Positions 53,381 through 61,999 of a stretch of DNA of 62,116 nucleotides are shown here, in pieces. The notes under the pieces are model-generated. The model was not told where the DNA came from and did not search any database. It saw nothing but the letters and a program-made list of their open reading frames with translations. The number at the start of each line of letters is the position of its first letter. Position 1 is the first letter of the stretch. This DNA is from Oscillospiraceae bacterium. GTDB taxonomy: Bacteria; Bacillota; Clostridia; Oscillospirales; Ruminococcaceae. The stretch is from positions 1-62,116 of the forward strand of contig WRAV01000008.1 in NCBI GenBank assembly GCA_009780025.1. Reading direction: 5' to 3'. A program made the translations under genes and the position numbers.

Positions 53381-54740
53381 ATACTTGTCCTCCACGATAT
53401 AATGATTTTGGTTGGCGGGTTTGGCGTTCCTGTGCCTCCAACACCCGCATAACCGCCAGTTTTTCTTTCATCTTCGCTGACCGCTCCTCAATCGCAGCGG
53501 CAACGGCAAGGTCACGGCACAGGGGAGAGATATGTTCTGTAAGAGCGGCTTTCTCAGCTTTCAAAGCCTCAATAACTTCCGGCTCTTTGGCTCGCCGCAG
53601 CTTGTTTTGTATGTGGGTTCTCTGTCGTATCAACTCATCCATACGGCTCTGAGTGGTATCCATAAACGCCTGCAATTGCCCGGATGTGTCGATTTTATTC
53701 CGCCCGATAAGCCGAATCTGCTCAGTGTATTTGCGCAGCTGCCGCACATCCTCCCATAATATAGGATGGCGTGGCGGGCGTGGCCTGTTCCTTGGCAGTT
53801 TGCCCATCAAGTAGAGGTATTTGAAATACAGGGCGCGGTAGCCTGTGAGTTTCTTCGCAGGCTGAAAACTGCCTTTGAACATCATTTTTCGAATAACAGG
53901 CTTCGGTATTTCATAGCGAACCGCCCGCTTTGCCAGCCCACCCTCGGCAATTCTGTCCATAATGGCTTTGCCGGTATAGTTTTCACCCAAACGATAAAGC
54001 CTTGTCACCCTGTTGTCTCCGGTCATCTTGATTGTCCAGTATTTGCCGGATAACTTCATTTCAAAACCCTGCAACCGCAAAATATGCTCAAACTGCGGTT
54101 TCGTCATGGCCCCGGCGATTGCGCGGTCAATTGCCTGCCGGAACACGTTATATCTTGTGGGTTCGCCGTTCTTCTCGGCAAGGTAAATCATGCGCGGCGG
54201 GCTTTTGCCGGGGTTCTCGATTACCGACAAGCCATATTCCCGGCACAGCTTGTCCGAAACATCCCGCAGGCGTTGTGTGGCGGCTTTGCAGGAATTGTAT
54301 TTGCCTCCGTCACGGAAAGATACGGAGTTCAGCGCGAAGTGGTTGTGCAGGTGCGATTTGTCCAAATGTGTTGCCACAACTACTTGAAACCTGTCGCCCC
54401 ACATCTCCTGCGCCAACTTTACGCCGATTTCGTGGCATTGCTTCGGCGTAACCTCGCCGGGCTTGAAACTCTGATAGGCGTGGAAAGCGAGGATTTTGTC
54501 GGTCTTGTCGTACTGTTTTTTTGTGAGTATCATCTGTTGTATGGCGATTTCCGGCAGACAGTTTACGCCGGAGACAAACAGCTTTTGCTCGGTCTTGTCG
54601 ATATTGGCGGCGTAATCCAGCACATTGAACAAGCCTTTCATGCTGTCATCCGCTGCTGCGATCGTTTTTTCAGGATTGTCAACATAATCCACGAGGCTGC
54701 GTAAGCTGCCCTTAACCGCCCATATCTTGGTTGTCGCCAT
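53370..54740 (-). CDS. MobA/MobL-type relaxase (MOBP family)
   Basis: A 456-residue relaxase that would nick oriT and pilot single-stranded DNA through a helper conjugation system. The metal-binding motif THLDKSHLHNHF has His125, His130, His132 and His134. The N-terminal block ATTKIWAVKGSLRSLVDYV and the R/K-rich middle (KPVIRKMMFKGSF) are typical of relaxases in Firmicutes IMEs. The last third is a coiled coil (about residues 355-430). It starts one base after the mobC stop. Confidence 0.92.
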   Translation of the reverse strand: MATTKIWAVKGSLRSLVDYVDNPEKTIAAADDSMKGLFNVLDYAANIDKTEQKLFVSGVNCLPEIAIQQMILTKKQYDKTDKILAFHAYQSFKPGEVTPKQCHEIGVKLAQEMWGDRFQVVVATHLDKSHLHNHFALNSVSFRDGGKYNSCKAATQRLRDVSDKLCREYGLSVIENPGKSPPRMIYLAEKNGEPTRYNVFRQAIDRAIAGAMTKPQFEHILRLQGFEMKLSGKYWTIKMTGDNRVTRLYRLGENYTGKAIMDRIAEGGLAKRAVRYEIPKPVIRKMMFKGSFQPAKKLTGYRALYFKYLYLMGKLPRNRPRPPRHPILWEDVRQLRKYTEQIRLIGRNKIDTSGQLQAFMDTTQSRMDELIRQRTHIQNKLRRAKEPEVIEALKAEKAALTEHISPLCRDLAVAAAIEERSAKMKEKLAVMRVLEAQERQTRQPKSLYRGGQVYAR

Positions 54741-54741
54741 A

Positions 54742-55020
54742 TTAGACCCTTTCCGGCAACGTTACCGCCGTTTGTAGCCGCAGAATGAACGCTTCAAGTT
54801 CCTGCTGTTTGTCTATGCACTGCAAGCCGCTGTGAATAATGTACAGCTCGTTCAGCATCGCCCAAAACGGTTCTGGCGGCAATGGCTTTGGTATGCGGCC
54901 TTGAATCAGCGTTCTTATAAGCGCCGACTGTGTTATCCCACACGCTACGGCATAGGATTTCAGGCGTTCAGATTCGTCTTCCGTAAGATGCACCTTGATG
55001 AGGTTATCTCGTGTTCGCAT
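54742..55020 (-). CDS. mobC: Mobilization accessory protein MobC
   Basis: A 92-residue ribbon-helix-helix-type protein. DNLIKVHLTEDESERLKSYA begins the RHH fold, then GITQSALIRTLIQGRIP, and a helical tail. MobC proteins melt oriT and aid the relaxase. The ATG at 55020 follows AGAAAGGAAAG. A possible 30-residue N-terminal extension lacks a ribosome site. Confidence 0.88.
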   Translation of the reverse strand: MRTRDNLIKVHLTEDESERLKSYAVACGITQSALIRTLIQGRIPKPLPPEPFWAMLNELYIIHSGLQCIDKQQELEAFILRLQTAVTLPERV

Positions 55021-55194
55021 ATCTCGACTTTCCTTTCTGATGGGGTTGCAAGGGGAACGAAGTTCCCCTGCGCGAAGCTCTGCTTCGCCGGATTTGGTAT
55101 ACAAATCCATTGCTCGCTATCCTCATGGACAGGGTTATATCGCGCCTCCTCTGTGGGTTATTTTCGCGGCGCCTCCCTTGTAAGGGCATAACAA

Positions 55195-55265
55195 AACCAC
55201 CGCTTACATAGCAAGCCAAACAAGTGTTAGACACTCGTTATAACTCTGCTATGTAAGCGGTGGTT
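55195..55265. other. Candidate oriT: 19-base inverted repeat
   Basis: Arms at 55195-55213 and 55247-55265 are perfect 19-base inverted copies (AACCACCGCTTACATAGCA). The 33-base centre holds a second palindrome (AACAAGTG-ttaga-CACTCGTT). The position, directly upstream of mobC and relaxase, is where MOBP origins lie. The surrounding stretch 55021-55491 has otherwise only the promoter at 55385. Confidence 0.65.
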
Positions 55266-55384
55266 CAAACCGTCGTGATGGCTCTTAACTATGGACTGCA
55301 TGGTATTTTTACCATTTGCCATGAGTTGTGCAGATGAGCCTATTTAATTGTCAAAGTGGGAAATGTTCACAACCACCCACAATA

Positions 55385-55413
55385 ACTATACCATAGGCTT
55401 AGCAGGCTGTCAA
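55385..55413 (-). promoter_or_regulatory. Promoter of the mobC-relaxase operon
   Basis: On the minus strand TTGACA and TATAGT are spaced 17 bases apart; transcription would run through the oriT candidate into mobC. Confidence 0.8.
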
Positions 55414-55491
55414 GCTAAACTTTTTAGTTTGCCCACATTTGGGGAGAATTATTAGGGAGTATTTAGATAATTTCCTTTCTATATGGTTGAT

Positions 55492-56547
55492 TTAGATGTT
55501 TGGCTCTGTTTTATAAGAAACCTCGGATACTTCAATCGTTTGAACGCTAACGCACTCAAAAAGGGTTTCATCAAAAACAGCGATATTGTTGCCGCTCTCA
55601 CGAAGTGTGCTTGCATATTCAACACCGTCATAACCTTGACTTTTTATAAACTCGGCAATATATTGAGTTGGGAGATATTCAATTGGGCTGTCGCTTCGTC
55701 TAAGCGGCTTTGCTATTTCATGTGCTATTTCCCGAAACACTTTTCTGTTTGCTGCGTATTTCTCTAGCTCGCCCTCATACAAGAAAGGGCTTGTTTCTGA
55801 TATGCCGGATAGATTCACAACTTTTATATCTTTAGTCAATTTGAAAGCTCCAATAGAAACGTAGTCAAACGTGCTCGCACGAACTTCGTTTAGCACGGTC
55901 TTCCCGTCCGATGATAGATACAAAACGCCGATTCCCTCTGGGTTTATTCTTCCTGCTGAACGTTTTTCTTTCGGCGGCGCACACATTTCATTTGTCGTAT
56001 AACCATTGGGAGTATGTGCGATTCTTGCACGGTAGAGTTCGGCTCCTGTAGAATATGATTTTGTTATGATTGATAAAAATGAAGAAAACGCATCGGCGTT
56101 AAACATTCCGCTATGAAATCGGTTTTCATATTTGATGGACTCGGCAAACTGCTCCCAACTAAGCCCACGCACGACGCAAAACTCTCTTATGAAATCATCG
56201 TCAAGAAGTTGTGATATAATTACGTTTTTTGTAAAAACATCGGAATTGGAATTTATGACAGGGCTACATAAGTCTACGGATAGTGTCTGTATTGTTGCTA
56301 TCCCTGCGTTAAAAATATCCCAATCATCGTGGAGGGCGACTTTCAGCGGTTTGGCATCAGGCAAATCCGACACGGAATATATCTGAATCAATCCTACGAT
56401 TATGTCGGCGATTGGATTCGGAATTGATGAAACATCATAAACGGCAATATTTTTATGGGAACAATAATCACAATCGCCGATGCTTCCCTGTTTTTCGATG
56501 GTATTGCGAATATGAATATCCTTGAAGCATTCAATGCAACATTTCAT
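55492..56547 (-). CDS. RES-domain protein with HEPN/RES N-terminal domain
   Basis: A 351-residue protein. The N-terminus has two Cys pairs (CCIEC and CDYC), suggesting a zinc knuckle as in the HEPN/RES N-terminal domain 1. A helical middle follows. The RES domain covers about residues 165-330: ELYRARI (Arg), CAPPKEKRSAGRINPEGIG, VLYLSSDGKTVLNEVRAS (Tyr and Glu) and a downstream conserved Ser region. RES toxins consume NAD+ by phosphorolysis or hydrolysis. It overlaps the upstream sce7725 gene by ATGA. Strict coupling with nuclease-like partners suggests a suicide effector of a defence system. Confidence 0.85.
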   Translation of the reverse strand: MKCCIECFKDIHIRNTIEKQGSIGDCDYCSHKNIAVYDVSSIPNPIADIIVGLIQIYSVSDLPDAKPLKVALHDDWDIFNAGIATIQTLSVDLCSPVINSNSDVFTKNVIISQLLDDDFIREFCVVRGLSWEQFAESIKYENRFHSGMFNADAFSSFLSIITKSYSTGAELYRARIAHTPNGYTTNEMCAPPKEKRSAGRINPEGIGVLYLSSDGKTVLNEVRASTFDYVSIGAFKLTKDIKVVNLSGISETSPFLYEGELEKYAANRKVFREIAHEIAKPLRRSDSPIEYLPTQYIAEFIKSQGYDGVEYASTLRESGNNIAVFDETLFECVSVQTIEVSEVSYKTEPNI

Positions 56548-57470
56548 TCGCCGGAACCTCCGTCAAGGTATTTCCCGATCAACTCCAAATGATGCATTAT
56601 AGACAGTTTCTTTATTGTAGGCAATCCGGGATAATACCCGCTATCAGCATGGCTTAACAATGTTGATAATGCAGTCGTCAGTTGTTTTGATTGTCCGGCA
56701 TCGTACCATCTTTTGAGTTTCATAACCGCTTCGTAATATTTACCTGCTACGTCTTTAATGTCAGTATTGGAGTCAGAAACAAAGTGTCGTACCCGCAATG
56801 TATTGTCATCTGCGAAATATACGATATGGATAGCTACTGCATATGGAGCAAACCCGCTTTCTACATATTCGTTACCGATGATTGAGTAATCCCCAAACCC
56901 CGCGAAACCTTCATCGACAAAATATATATGGTCATCAGAGTAAAATTCATCTTCTTGTTTAAGATAATCAGCATTCTTTTCTTGTTTTTTGAATTTATCC
57001 TCAAACATAACTTTGTTTGCGCTAATAGCACGGCGAAGTTGGCGTTCATCAGGAAACATTGTAAACTTAGGCGGCGTGTCATCAAATATTTCGCTATATT
57101 TATCAATGTAATCCCTATTTGTTATTATCGTCAAAACATCGCTTTTCAATATACCTTTTGCAGACAGCGCATTTATTGCTTCAATAACATCCTTGCCTAT
57201 AATTACAGACGGGATAACAGAACCAAATATTGATGGCAATACCATGTCTACTGCTGCACCATCCGAAATATCGCCGACAGCAGGGTTCAGAATAAGCGCG
57301 ATTGGCTGATTCTTTTCTGCATACAATTTTATTGTGCCGTTAAATGTCGATGTCGGTTTTTTGATGGGTTCAACCACAGGAATAACGCGACTGCTAAGCA
57401 AATCACCTTGTATTAGTTCGCGGAGTGCAAGAAGTTCATATTGCCGACCTCTGAAATACGGAAAATACAT
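56544..57470 (-). CDS. sce7725 family protein
   Basis: A 308-residue protein with the family start MYFPYFRGRQYELLALREL. The pattern of alternating strands and helices (VIPVVEPIKK, IALILNPAVGD, VLTIITNRD) and the later YVDEGFAGFGDYSIIG-like segment resemble a TIM-barrel-like Beta-protein fold. The family is named after a Sorangium protein and is usually paired with sce7726. The biochemical role is unknown. It starts 4 bases after the sce7726 stop and overlaps the RES gene by 4 bases. Confidence 0.8.
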   Translation of the reverse strand: MYFPYFRGRQYELLALRELIQGDLLSSRVIPVVEPIKKPTSTFNGTIKLYAEKNQPIALILNPAVGDISDGAAVDMVLPSIFGSVIPSVIIGKDVIEAINALSAKGILKSDVLTIITNRDYIDKYSEIFDDTPPKFTMFPDERQLRRAISANKVMFEDKFKKQEKNADYLKQEDEFYSDDHIYFVDEGFAGFGDYSIIGNEYVESGFAPYAVAIHIVYFADDNTLRVRHFVSDSNTDIKDVAGKYYEAVMKLKRWYDAGQSKQLTTALSTLLSHADSGYYPGLPTIKKLSIMHHLELIGKYLDGGSGE

Positions 57471-57474
57471 TGCG

Positions 57475-58350
57475 CTACCTCCTGTAGTTTGATTGGAGCA
57501 GTTCTTCTAATTGTGGTATCTTATGCGACAATCCGGCAAAATATATTGTTGATTTTAACTCGGGTTGTATTTGTTCAAAGGTGGTTTTGGAAATTTTATT
57601 ACGGTTTTTGAGTTCCATAAATGCCATATGCTGTGCTTCTTTGATTGGTATTTCTTTGAAATTCTCAAGGCAAGCACGAAAGTGGAATACTGGCGCAACT
57701 GTCGGTATTGTGCCAAAATATCGGTTGAGGATATTTTCATACTCGCGCTTTCGCAATATCTTAAATATACAAGCGTGGTCAAGATAATCATCAAATTGCT
57801 GTGGCTCTTTAGTGTACGCCTTGTTAAAAATCGTATCGCGGTCAGACAAAACATATATCCCGACAGCATCTCCCATATCTCCAAGCTCTAACAGCGTCCG
57901 CTCAACCTTTTCTAATTCACGCATTGGAGACAAAACGGAAACCTTGCTAAAGGCCGTGAAATAGTTGATGACTTGGTCGTGCAGTCTGTCAAAGTTATCA
58001 AGTGCTGACTTGACTTCAAAAACATAAACCTTACCCTCGCCATTTATCATAACGAAATCAGCGACAGAGCGTCCGACACGCACATTTGAAAGAACAGAGG
58101 TTGTGTTTACACTATGAATTCCTACAAGCAGCTTGTTGAGTAGAGTGTTCATATAATAATATTCATTGCGTTGTTCTTTCCCAAGATAAGCATAAATTTC
58201 ACTGATAATCTGTCCGTGCGTCTTGCTTTCGGGGTCGTTAACGTATCTCTGGACAACATAATCAAATACTTCATTGGAGCCTTTTTGAAGTAAATCATTA
58301 ATTACGCCGCGTGTAAAAACACGGTTAATTGCCCTGCTGTTATCAGTCAT
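57475..58350 (-). CDS. sce7726 family protein, PD-(D/E)xK nuclease-like
   Basis: A 291-residue protein. RAINRVFTRGVINDLLQKG and YYMNTLLNKLLVGIHS mark the family. A nuclease-like motif is visible: VADFVM with Asp98, then VFEVKSALDNF with Glu112 and Lys114, the D-x(n)-ExK arrangement of PD-(D/E)xK enzymes. The ATG at 58350 forms an ATGA overlap with the restriction-modification gene and has GGGGGTG upstream. It probably cuts or binds DNA together with sce7725. Confidence 0.85.
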   Translation of the reverse strand: MTDNSRAINRVFTRGVINDLLQKGSNEVFDYVVQRYVNDPESKTHGQIISEIYAYLGKEQRNEYYYMNTLLNKLLVGIHSVNTTSVLSNVRVGRSVADFVMINGEGKVYVFEVKSALDNFDRLHDQVINYFTAFSKVSVLSPMRELEKVERTLLELGDMGDAVGIYVLSDRDTIFNKAYTKEPQQFDDYLDHACIFKILRKREYENILNRYFGTIPTVAPVFHFRACLENFKEIPIKEAQHMAFMELKNRNKISKTTFEQIQPELKSTIYFAGLSHKIPQLEELLQSNYRR

Positions 58351-61091
58351 GCAAGGCACCCCCTAGCAGGTATATGCAACCCCCGATACCTCTCCATCAA
58401 CGCCGCCACGCAATCCGCTTCCGTAAACCCCTTAATCGGGAATCCATACAGCTTCATTACAGCACGGTCAAGATTGTGGTGTGCTTTTAGCAAGCCTGTA
58501 GCGGATATGAGGGCAGGGTCGTATAAGTCAGCTAGACTAGAATCCTCATGCTCTTTGCGTACATCTAAAACTGCTTTTGCTGCCACCTCAATAGCGGCTT
58601 TCTGCTTTTCGTCTACGTCAGCCCACGGGAATGTGTTATAAACAAGCTCTTTGGAATAACGGTAGTCACTTTTCAATCGACCTGCAACTGTACGCATCCA
58701 TGCCATATGCACATTTGAGGTCAGGATACCGAAGTGATAGAGCGTAGCATCAGGAACGATTTGCACAGCATTACTCGCAATAGTATCTTTGTCCATGAAC
58801 CCGATAGGGATATACCGTCTGCGCTCGGATGAAACCGAGGGAACGATGAGATAGTCACTATACGGATGCGCTATTTGCGCAAAGATAGTCGGCACTTTCG
58901 CGTAGCCGTTCGTTGTCTTAGCACTGCTTTCAAGTCTGAATTTCTCGACAGCGGCTATGCGCTCTCTTAGGATTTTACTGCCCTTTATAATACTGAACGG
59001 TTCGTTGTGCAGCCAAATACAGTATCTTTTTTTGCCTTTGATAAACTCTTCCGCACCGATATAAGGCTTGATTACTTTATCGAGTGCAGGCTCTTTTGCA
59101 AGGATTTCCTCTCGTTCATCAGGTGACAGAACAAAGAAGCCTCCGTCGCGTGGTTGGCTACCAAATTTCATTTCAGGCACATCGCACAGTGGGGTCTTTT
59201 GAGCAGTTACAAAGACACTCGATCCTGCGACCAGATAGGGGCTGATATTGGCGACGATGCTTTCAGTAGGCTCACTACTCATATCAGTGTATGAATACAA
59301 TTTTTTATCGGAGCGGCCATATAAGCCGAATCCTACAATAATGCAATATACGGCGGCTTTGCCTTTTGCTTCATTCGTCCACTTGAAAGTCTGGTGAGCG
59401 AATTTTATATGCACCTTATGCTCATTCAACAACACGTCCCATAGAATAGGCACTTGCGAGCCTTGACACACTGAGTTCGTAGAAACGAACCCGACTTCAA
59501 TATGTGTGTTCTGAATATACTGGGCTGCTTTCTTGTACCAACAGGTAACGTAATCTAAATCCTGCACATCTTTGATATTCCCGAATATTTCTTCGACTTC
59601 GAGCTTTTGCTGACTGCCCTGTGCCATCATACGTGCGCCTACAAACGGCGGATTTCCGAGTATATAGCTCAGTTTTTGCTTGGGCACAACATCTTCCCAA
59701 TCTATACGCAACGCATTCCCATTAACAATCGTGGCTCCCTGCGTCAGTGGCAACCGCGCAAAGTACATTCCGAACTGCTCGGACACCCGGATGTTCATTT
59801 GGTGGTCGGCAAGCCACATTCCCACTTGTGCTATCTGGCATGGAAATTCTTCGTACTCGATGCCATAAAATTGCTCCACGCTGACTTTCAGCATGGGCGA
59901 AATATCAATTACAAGCTGACTGCTGCCAATTTTCATTTTGAGGATTTCAAGCTCTAACTCCCGTATTTTGCCGTAAGTCACAATAAGGAAGTTGCCGCAG
60001 CCACACGCAGGATCGAGAAACTTTAGATTGGCTATCTTATCGTGGAAGCGATCGAGTGCGGCGGGGTCGGTCTTAACCTTATCAAACTCTTTCCAAAGAT
60101 CATCTAGGAATAGCGGGTTTATCAGCTTTAGGATGTTTTCCTCACTGGTATAATGCGCACCCATTTCACGGCGCTTGGCCTTGTCCATAACCCCTTGAAA
60201 CATAGCGCCGAATATCGCGGGACTTATCTTGTTCCAGTCGAAGTAAAGGCAATCCAAGAGGGTCTGGCGCATCTTAGCGTTGAAGTCGGCAGGTGGTAAT
60301 CGATCGGCAAACAGCTTGCCGTTTATGTACCTGAATTGTTTTAACTCATGCGACAGCAAAGACTTTTTAGCCCGCACGTCTTCTGGCATGTTAAGCACTT
60401 CAAATAGGGCGCCGATACGGTGAGATAAGTCGCTGCCATCCTCTTTGGATTGCTCGAAGTAGTGATACAGGCTGTCCTTTGGGAAGATTCCTGTATCATC
60501 AGCAAACAAGCAAAACAACAAACGCACCAAATAGACCTCAAGCTCTTGGCCTTCGTAGCCGTGGTCTTTCAGTGCGTCATACAGCTTGGCCATCTTCTCA
60601 GCGGCCTTGACGTTGACTTCGATTTGTTCGCCCTTATAGCGCTCGGTTTCATACCCAGCAATATCGGCAAAGCGTTTGATATGCTTGCGCAAATCTTTTG
60701 TTTTGAAATTCCATATCTCGTTGGTGGAGCGGCGGGATATCCGCATATTTTCAAAGTCGGACACCAACCATAATTCGGGCACATCTTCTTCGGGGATGCT
60801 GTACATATATTGGCGCAACTGCTCAAACGCGCCGTCAAGACTTTCGCCTTTGGATTTCATTTCAATTGCGATTTTACTTTTCCAGAGGTAGTCAATCCAT
60901 TTGGTGCTGCCCTCAATGCGGGTTTTCTCTTGGAATGTGCCGACAGCGCGGGCATCATCTATGCCAAAAACGCGCAAGAGTGCTTCGATAAAACCTTGGT
61001 CTTGCTGTTTTTCGCTAGCTACACCCTGCCACCGCTTGGAGAAAGCTATGGCGTTGGCTTGAATTTCATCCCAAGATAGCAACACTGTCAT
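58347..61091 (-). CDS. MmeI-like bifunctional restriction-modification enzyme (type IIL/IIG)
   Basis: A 914-residue single-chain enzyme. The N-terminal nuclease domain shows WIDYLWKSKIAIEMKSKG, with Asp67, Glu77 and Lys79 in D-x9-ExK spacing like MmeI. A helical spacer follows (KAAEKMAKLYDAL onwards). The gamma-class N6-adenine methylase has DPACGCGNFL near residue 360 and NPPF near residue 478. The target-recognition domain spans about 600-830 (NEPFSIIKGS, PSVSSERRRYIP), then a helical C-terminus. It would methylate one strand at an asymmetric site and cut at a distance. It heads a four-gene operon. Confidence 0.88.
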   Translation of the reverse strand: MTVLLSWDEIQANAIAFSKRWQGVASEKQQDQGFIEALLRVFGIDDARAVGTFQEKTRIEGSTKWIDYLWKSKIAIEMKSKGESLDGAFEQLRQYMYSIPEEDVPELWLVSDFENMRISRRSTNEIWNFKTKDLRKHIKRFADIAGYETERYKGEQIEVNVKAAEKMAKLYDALKDHGYEGQELEVYLVRLLFCLFADDTGIFPKDSLYHYFEQSKEDGSDLSHRIGALFEVLNMPEDVRAKKSLLSHELKQFRYINGKLFADRLPPADFNAKMRQTLLDCLYFDWNKISPAIFGAMFQGVMDKAKRREMGAHYTSEENILKLINPLFLDDLWKEFDKVKTDPAALDRFHDKIANLKFLDPACGCGNFLIVTYGKIRELELEILKMKIGSSQLVIDISPMLKVSVEQFYGIEYEEFPCQIAQVGMWLADHQMNIRVSEQFGMYFARLPLTQGATIVNGNALRIDWEDVVPKQKLSYILGNPPFVGARMMAQGSQQKLEVEEIFGNIKDVQDLDYVTCWYKKAAQYIQNTHIEVGFVSTNSVCQGSQVPILWDVLLNEHKVHIKFAHQTFKWTNEAKGKAAVYCIIVGFGLYGRSDKKLYSYTDMSSEPTESIVANISPYLVAGSSVFVTAQKTPLCDVPEMKFGSQPRDGGFFVLSPDEREEILAKEPALDKVIKPYIGAEEFIKGKKRYCIWLHNEPFSIIKGSKILRERIAAVEKFRLESSAKTTNGYAKVPTIFAQIAHPYSDYLIVPSVSSERRRYIPIGFMDKDTIASNAVQIVPDATLYHFGILTSNVHMAWMRTVAGRLKSDYRYSKELVYNTFPWADVDEKQKAAIEVAAKAVLDVRKEHEDSSLADLYDPALISATGLLKAHHNLDRAVMKLYGFPIKGFTEADCVAALMERYRGLHIPARGCLA

Positions 61092-61105
61092 CACATCCTA
61101 ACAGA

Positions 61106-61134
61106 ATTATATCAAAATTCACGGGAGTTTACAA
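61106..61134 (-). promoter_or_regulatory. Promoter of the restriction-modification/RES operon
   Basis: On the minus strand TTGTAA and TATAAT are spaced by 17 bases, 15 bases before the ATG at 61091, so the leader is very short. Confidence 0.7.
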
Positions 61135-61140
61135 GGGCGA

Positions 61141-61188
61141 AAAAAGCGACAAAAGGGAGGGCGGGGAACCCTTAAGGTTTCCCGCCCT
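61141..61188 (-). terminator. Intrinsic terminator after tnpV
   Basis: AGGGCGGGAAACC and GGTTCCCCGCCCT arms, followed on the minus strand by CCCTTTTGTCGCTTTTTT. It separates tnpV from the defence operon. Confidence 0.82.
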
Positions 61189-61195
61189 CTGTACG

Positions 61196-61570
61196 TTAAT
61201 CGTAAATCAGTTCATTTCGGATAATTTCGTCGGCACATGCACAGATGTTGTTGACCTTGCCAACCCATAGCAACTGGCTTTCGCCTTTGAGTTGCTCGGT
61301 CACACCCTGCGCTTCCATCATCTGCTTGACAATCCGTTCTCGCTGCTCAAAGGCGGTTTTGTCAACCTCGCGCAGATGCTCGGTCAGCTTGCCGGAAGTC
61401 AGCAGATTGACATAAAGAACGCGCCTGTGGTTCTTCAGGTAGTCCAGTCGCCGTTGACCCCACAGTCCAATGCTGTATTCGGACTCATCCTGCAAAGCTA
61501 AGTTCGGGATGCGATAGTCGCTCACGGTAGAGTAAGTACCGCCGTTACGCTCGAATAAGGATGTATTCAT
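61196..61570 (-). CDS. tnpV: Transposon-encoded protein TnpV
   Basis: A 124-residue protein. It shows the TnpV blocks YRIPNLAL, YSIGLWGQRRLDYLKNHRRVLY, NLLTSGKLTEHL and LLWVGKVNNI. TnpV occurs in Tn4451-like and many gut mobilizable elements; its role is unknown. The ATG at 61570 follows GGAGAG; a start six codons earlier lacks a site. Its presence beyond the defence operon shows that the operon lies within the element. Confidence 0.85.
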   Translation of the reverse strand: MNTSLFERNGGTYSTVSDYRIPNLALQDESEYSIGLWGQRRLDYLKNHRRVLYVNLLTSGKLTEHLREVDKTAFEQRERIVKQMMEAQGVTEQLKGESQLLWVGKVNNICACADEIIRNELIYD

Positions 61571-61792
61571 CGGAATCTCTCCAGTCAAAAAGTATTTGCT
61601 ACAATACCGTGTTCTGACTGTGGTTTCAAAATTTTTGATGATACTTCCTTATTCGGCTTAACGTGCGGGGTGCAGGGCATAGCGTTATTTTTTTACACTC
61701 TAATTCCAATCAAATCGGGGCAGTACTTTAAGCCGTAAATTCCCTAATGTTTCATTTGCGCTAAAATCTCTCTGCCCCCAAGGGGGACAAGT

Positions 61793-61999
61793 ATGGGCAA
61801 GGTTTTAGCAATCACCAATCGTAAAGGTGGAACTGGCAAAAGCACTACGAGCATAAGTTTATGGGCTGGGCTGGCACGGCTCGGCAAAAAGGTTTTAATA
61901 ATTGATGCCGACAGTCAGCACTCCGCAACAGTCAGCCTCTTCTTGTACTTTTTGACAGAAAAAAATAGCGGCGCTGGGATGACAGGTGGACGAATATGA
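61793..61999 (+). pseudogene. ParA/Soj-like ATPase, truncated or frameshifted
   Basis: The first 49 residues are a good ParA N-terminus: Walker A RKGGTGKSTTS and the IIDADSQHSATVSL segment. After that the family pattern is lost and the frame stops at 61999 (68 residues). The bases after it, read in another frame, give TRAEIFEKNLVKVKSAM to the window edge, which looks protein-coding. Either a deletion or frameshift joined two pieces, or the assembly has an error here. GGGGGAC lies upstream of the ATG. Confidence 0.65.

Larger units (their letters stand above)
51390..61570. mobile_element. Tn4451-like integrative mobilizable element with defence cargo
   Basis: All parts of a mobilizable element are present in one direction: large serine recombinase, TnpW, MobA/L-type relaxase, MobC, oriT candidate and TnpV. 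A restriction-modification/RES operon is inserted between the mobilization genes and tnpV. The ends are not defined by eye; the element may reach beyond 61570 to the ParA-like gene. The cargo part is noticeably richer in A and T than the core genome at 1-38 kb. Confidence 0.75.
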
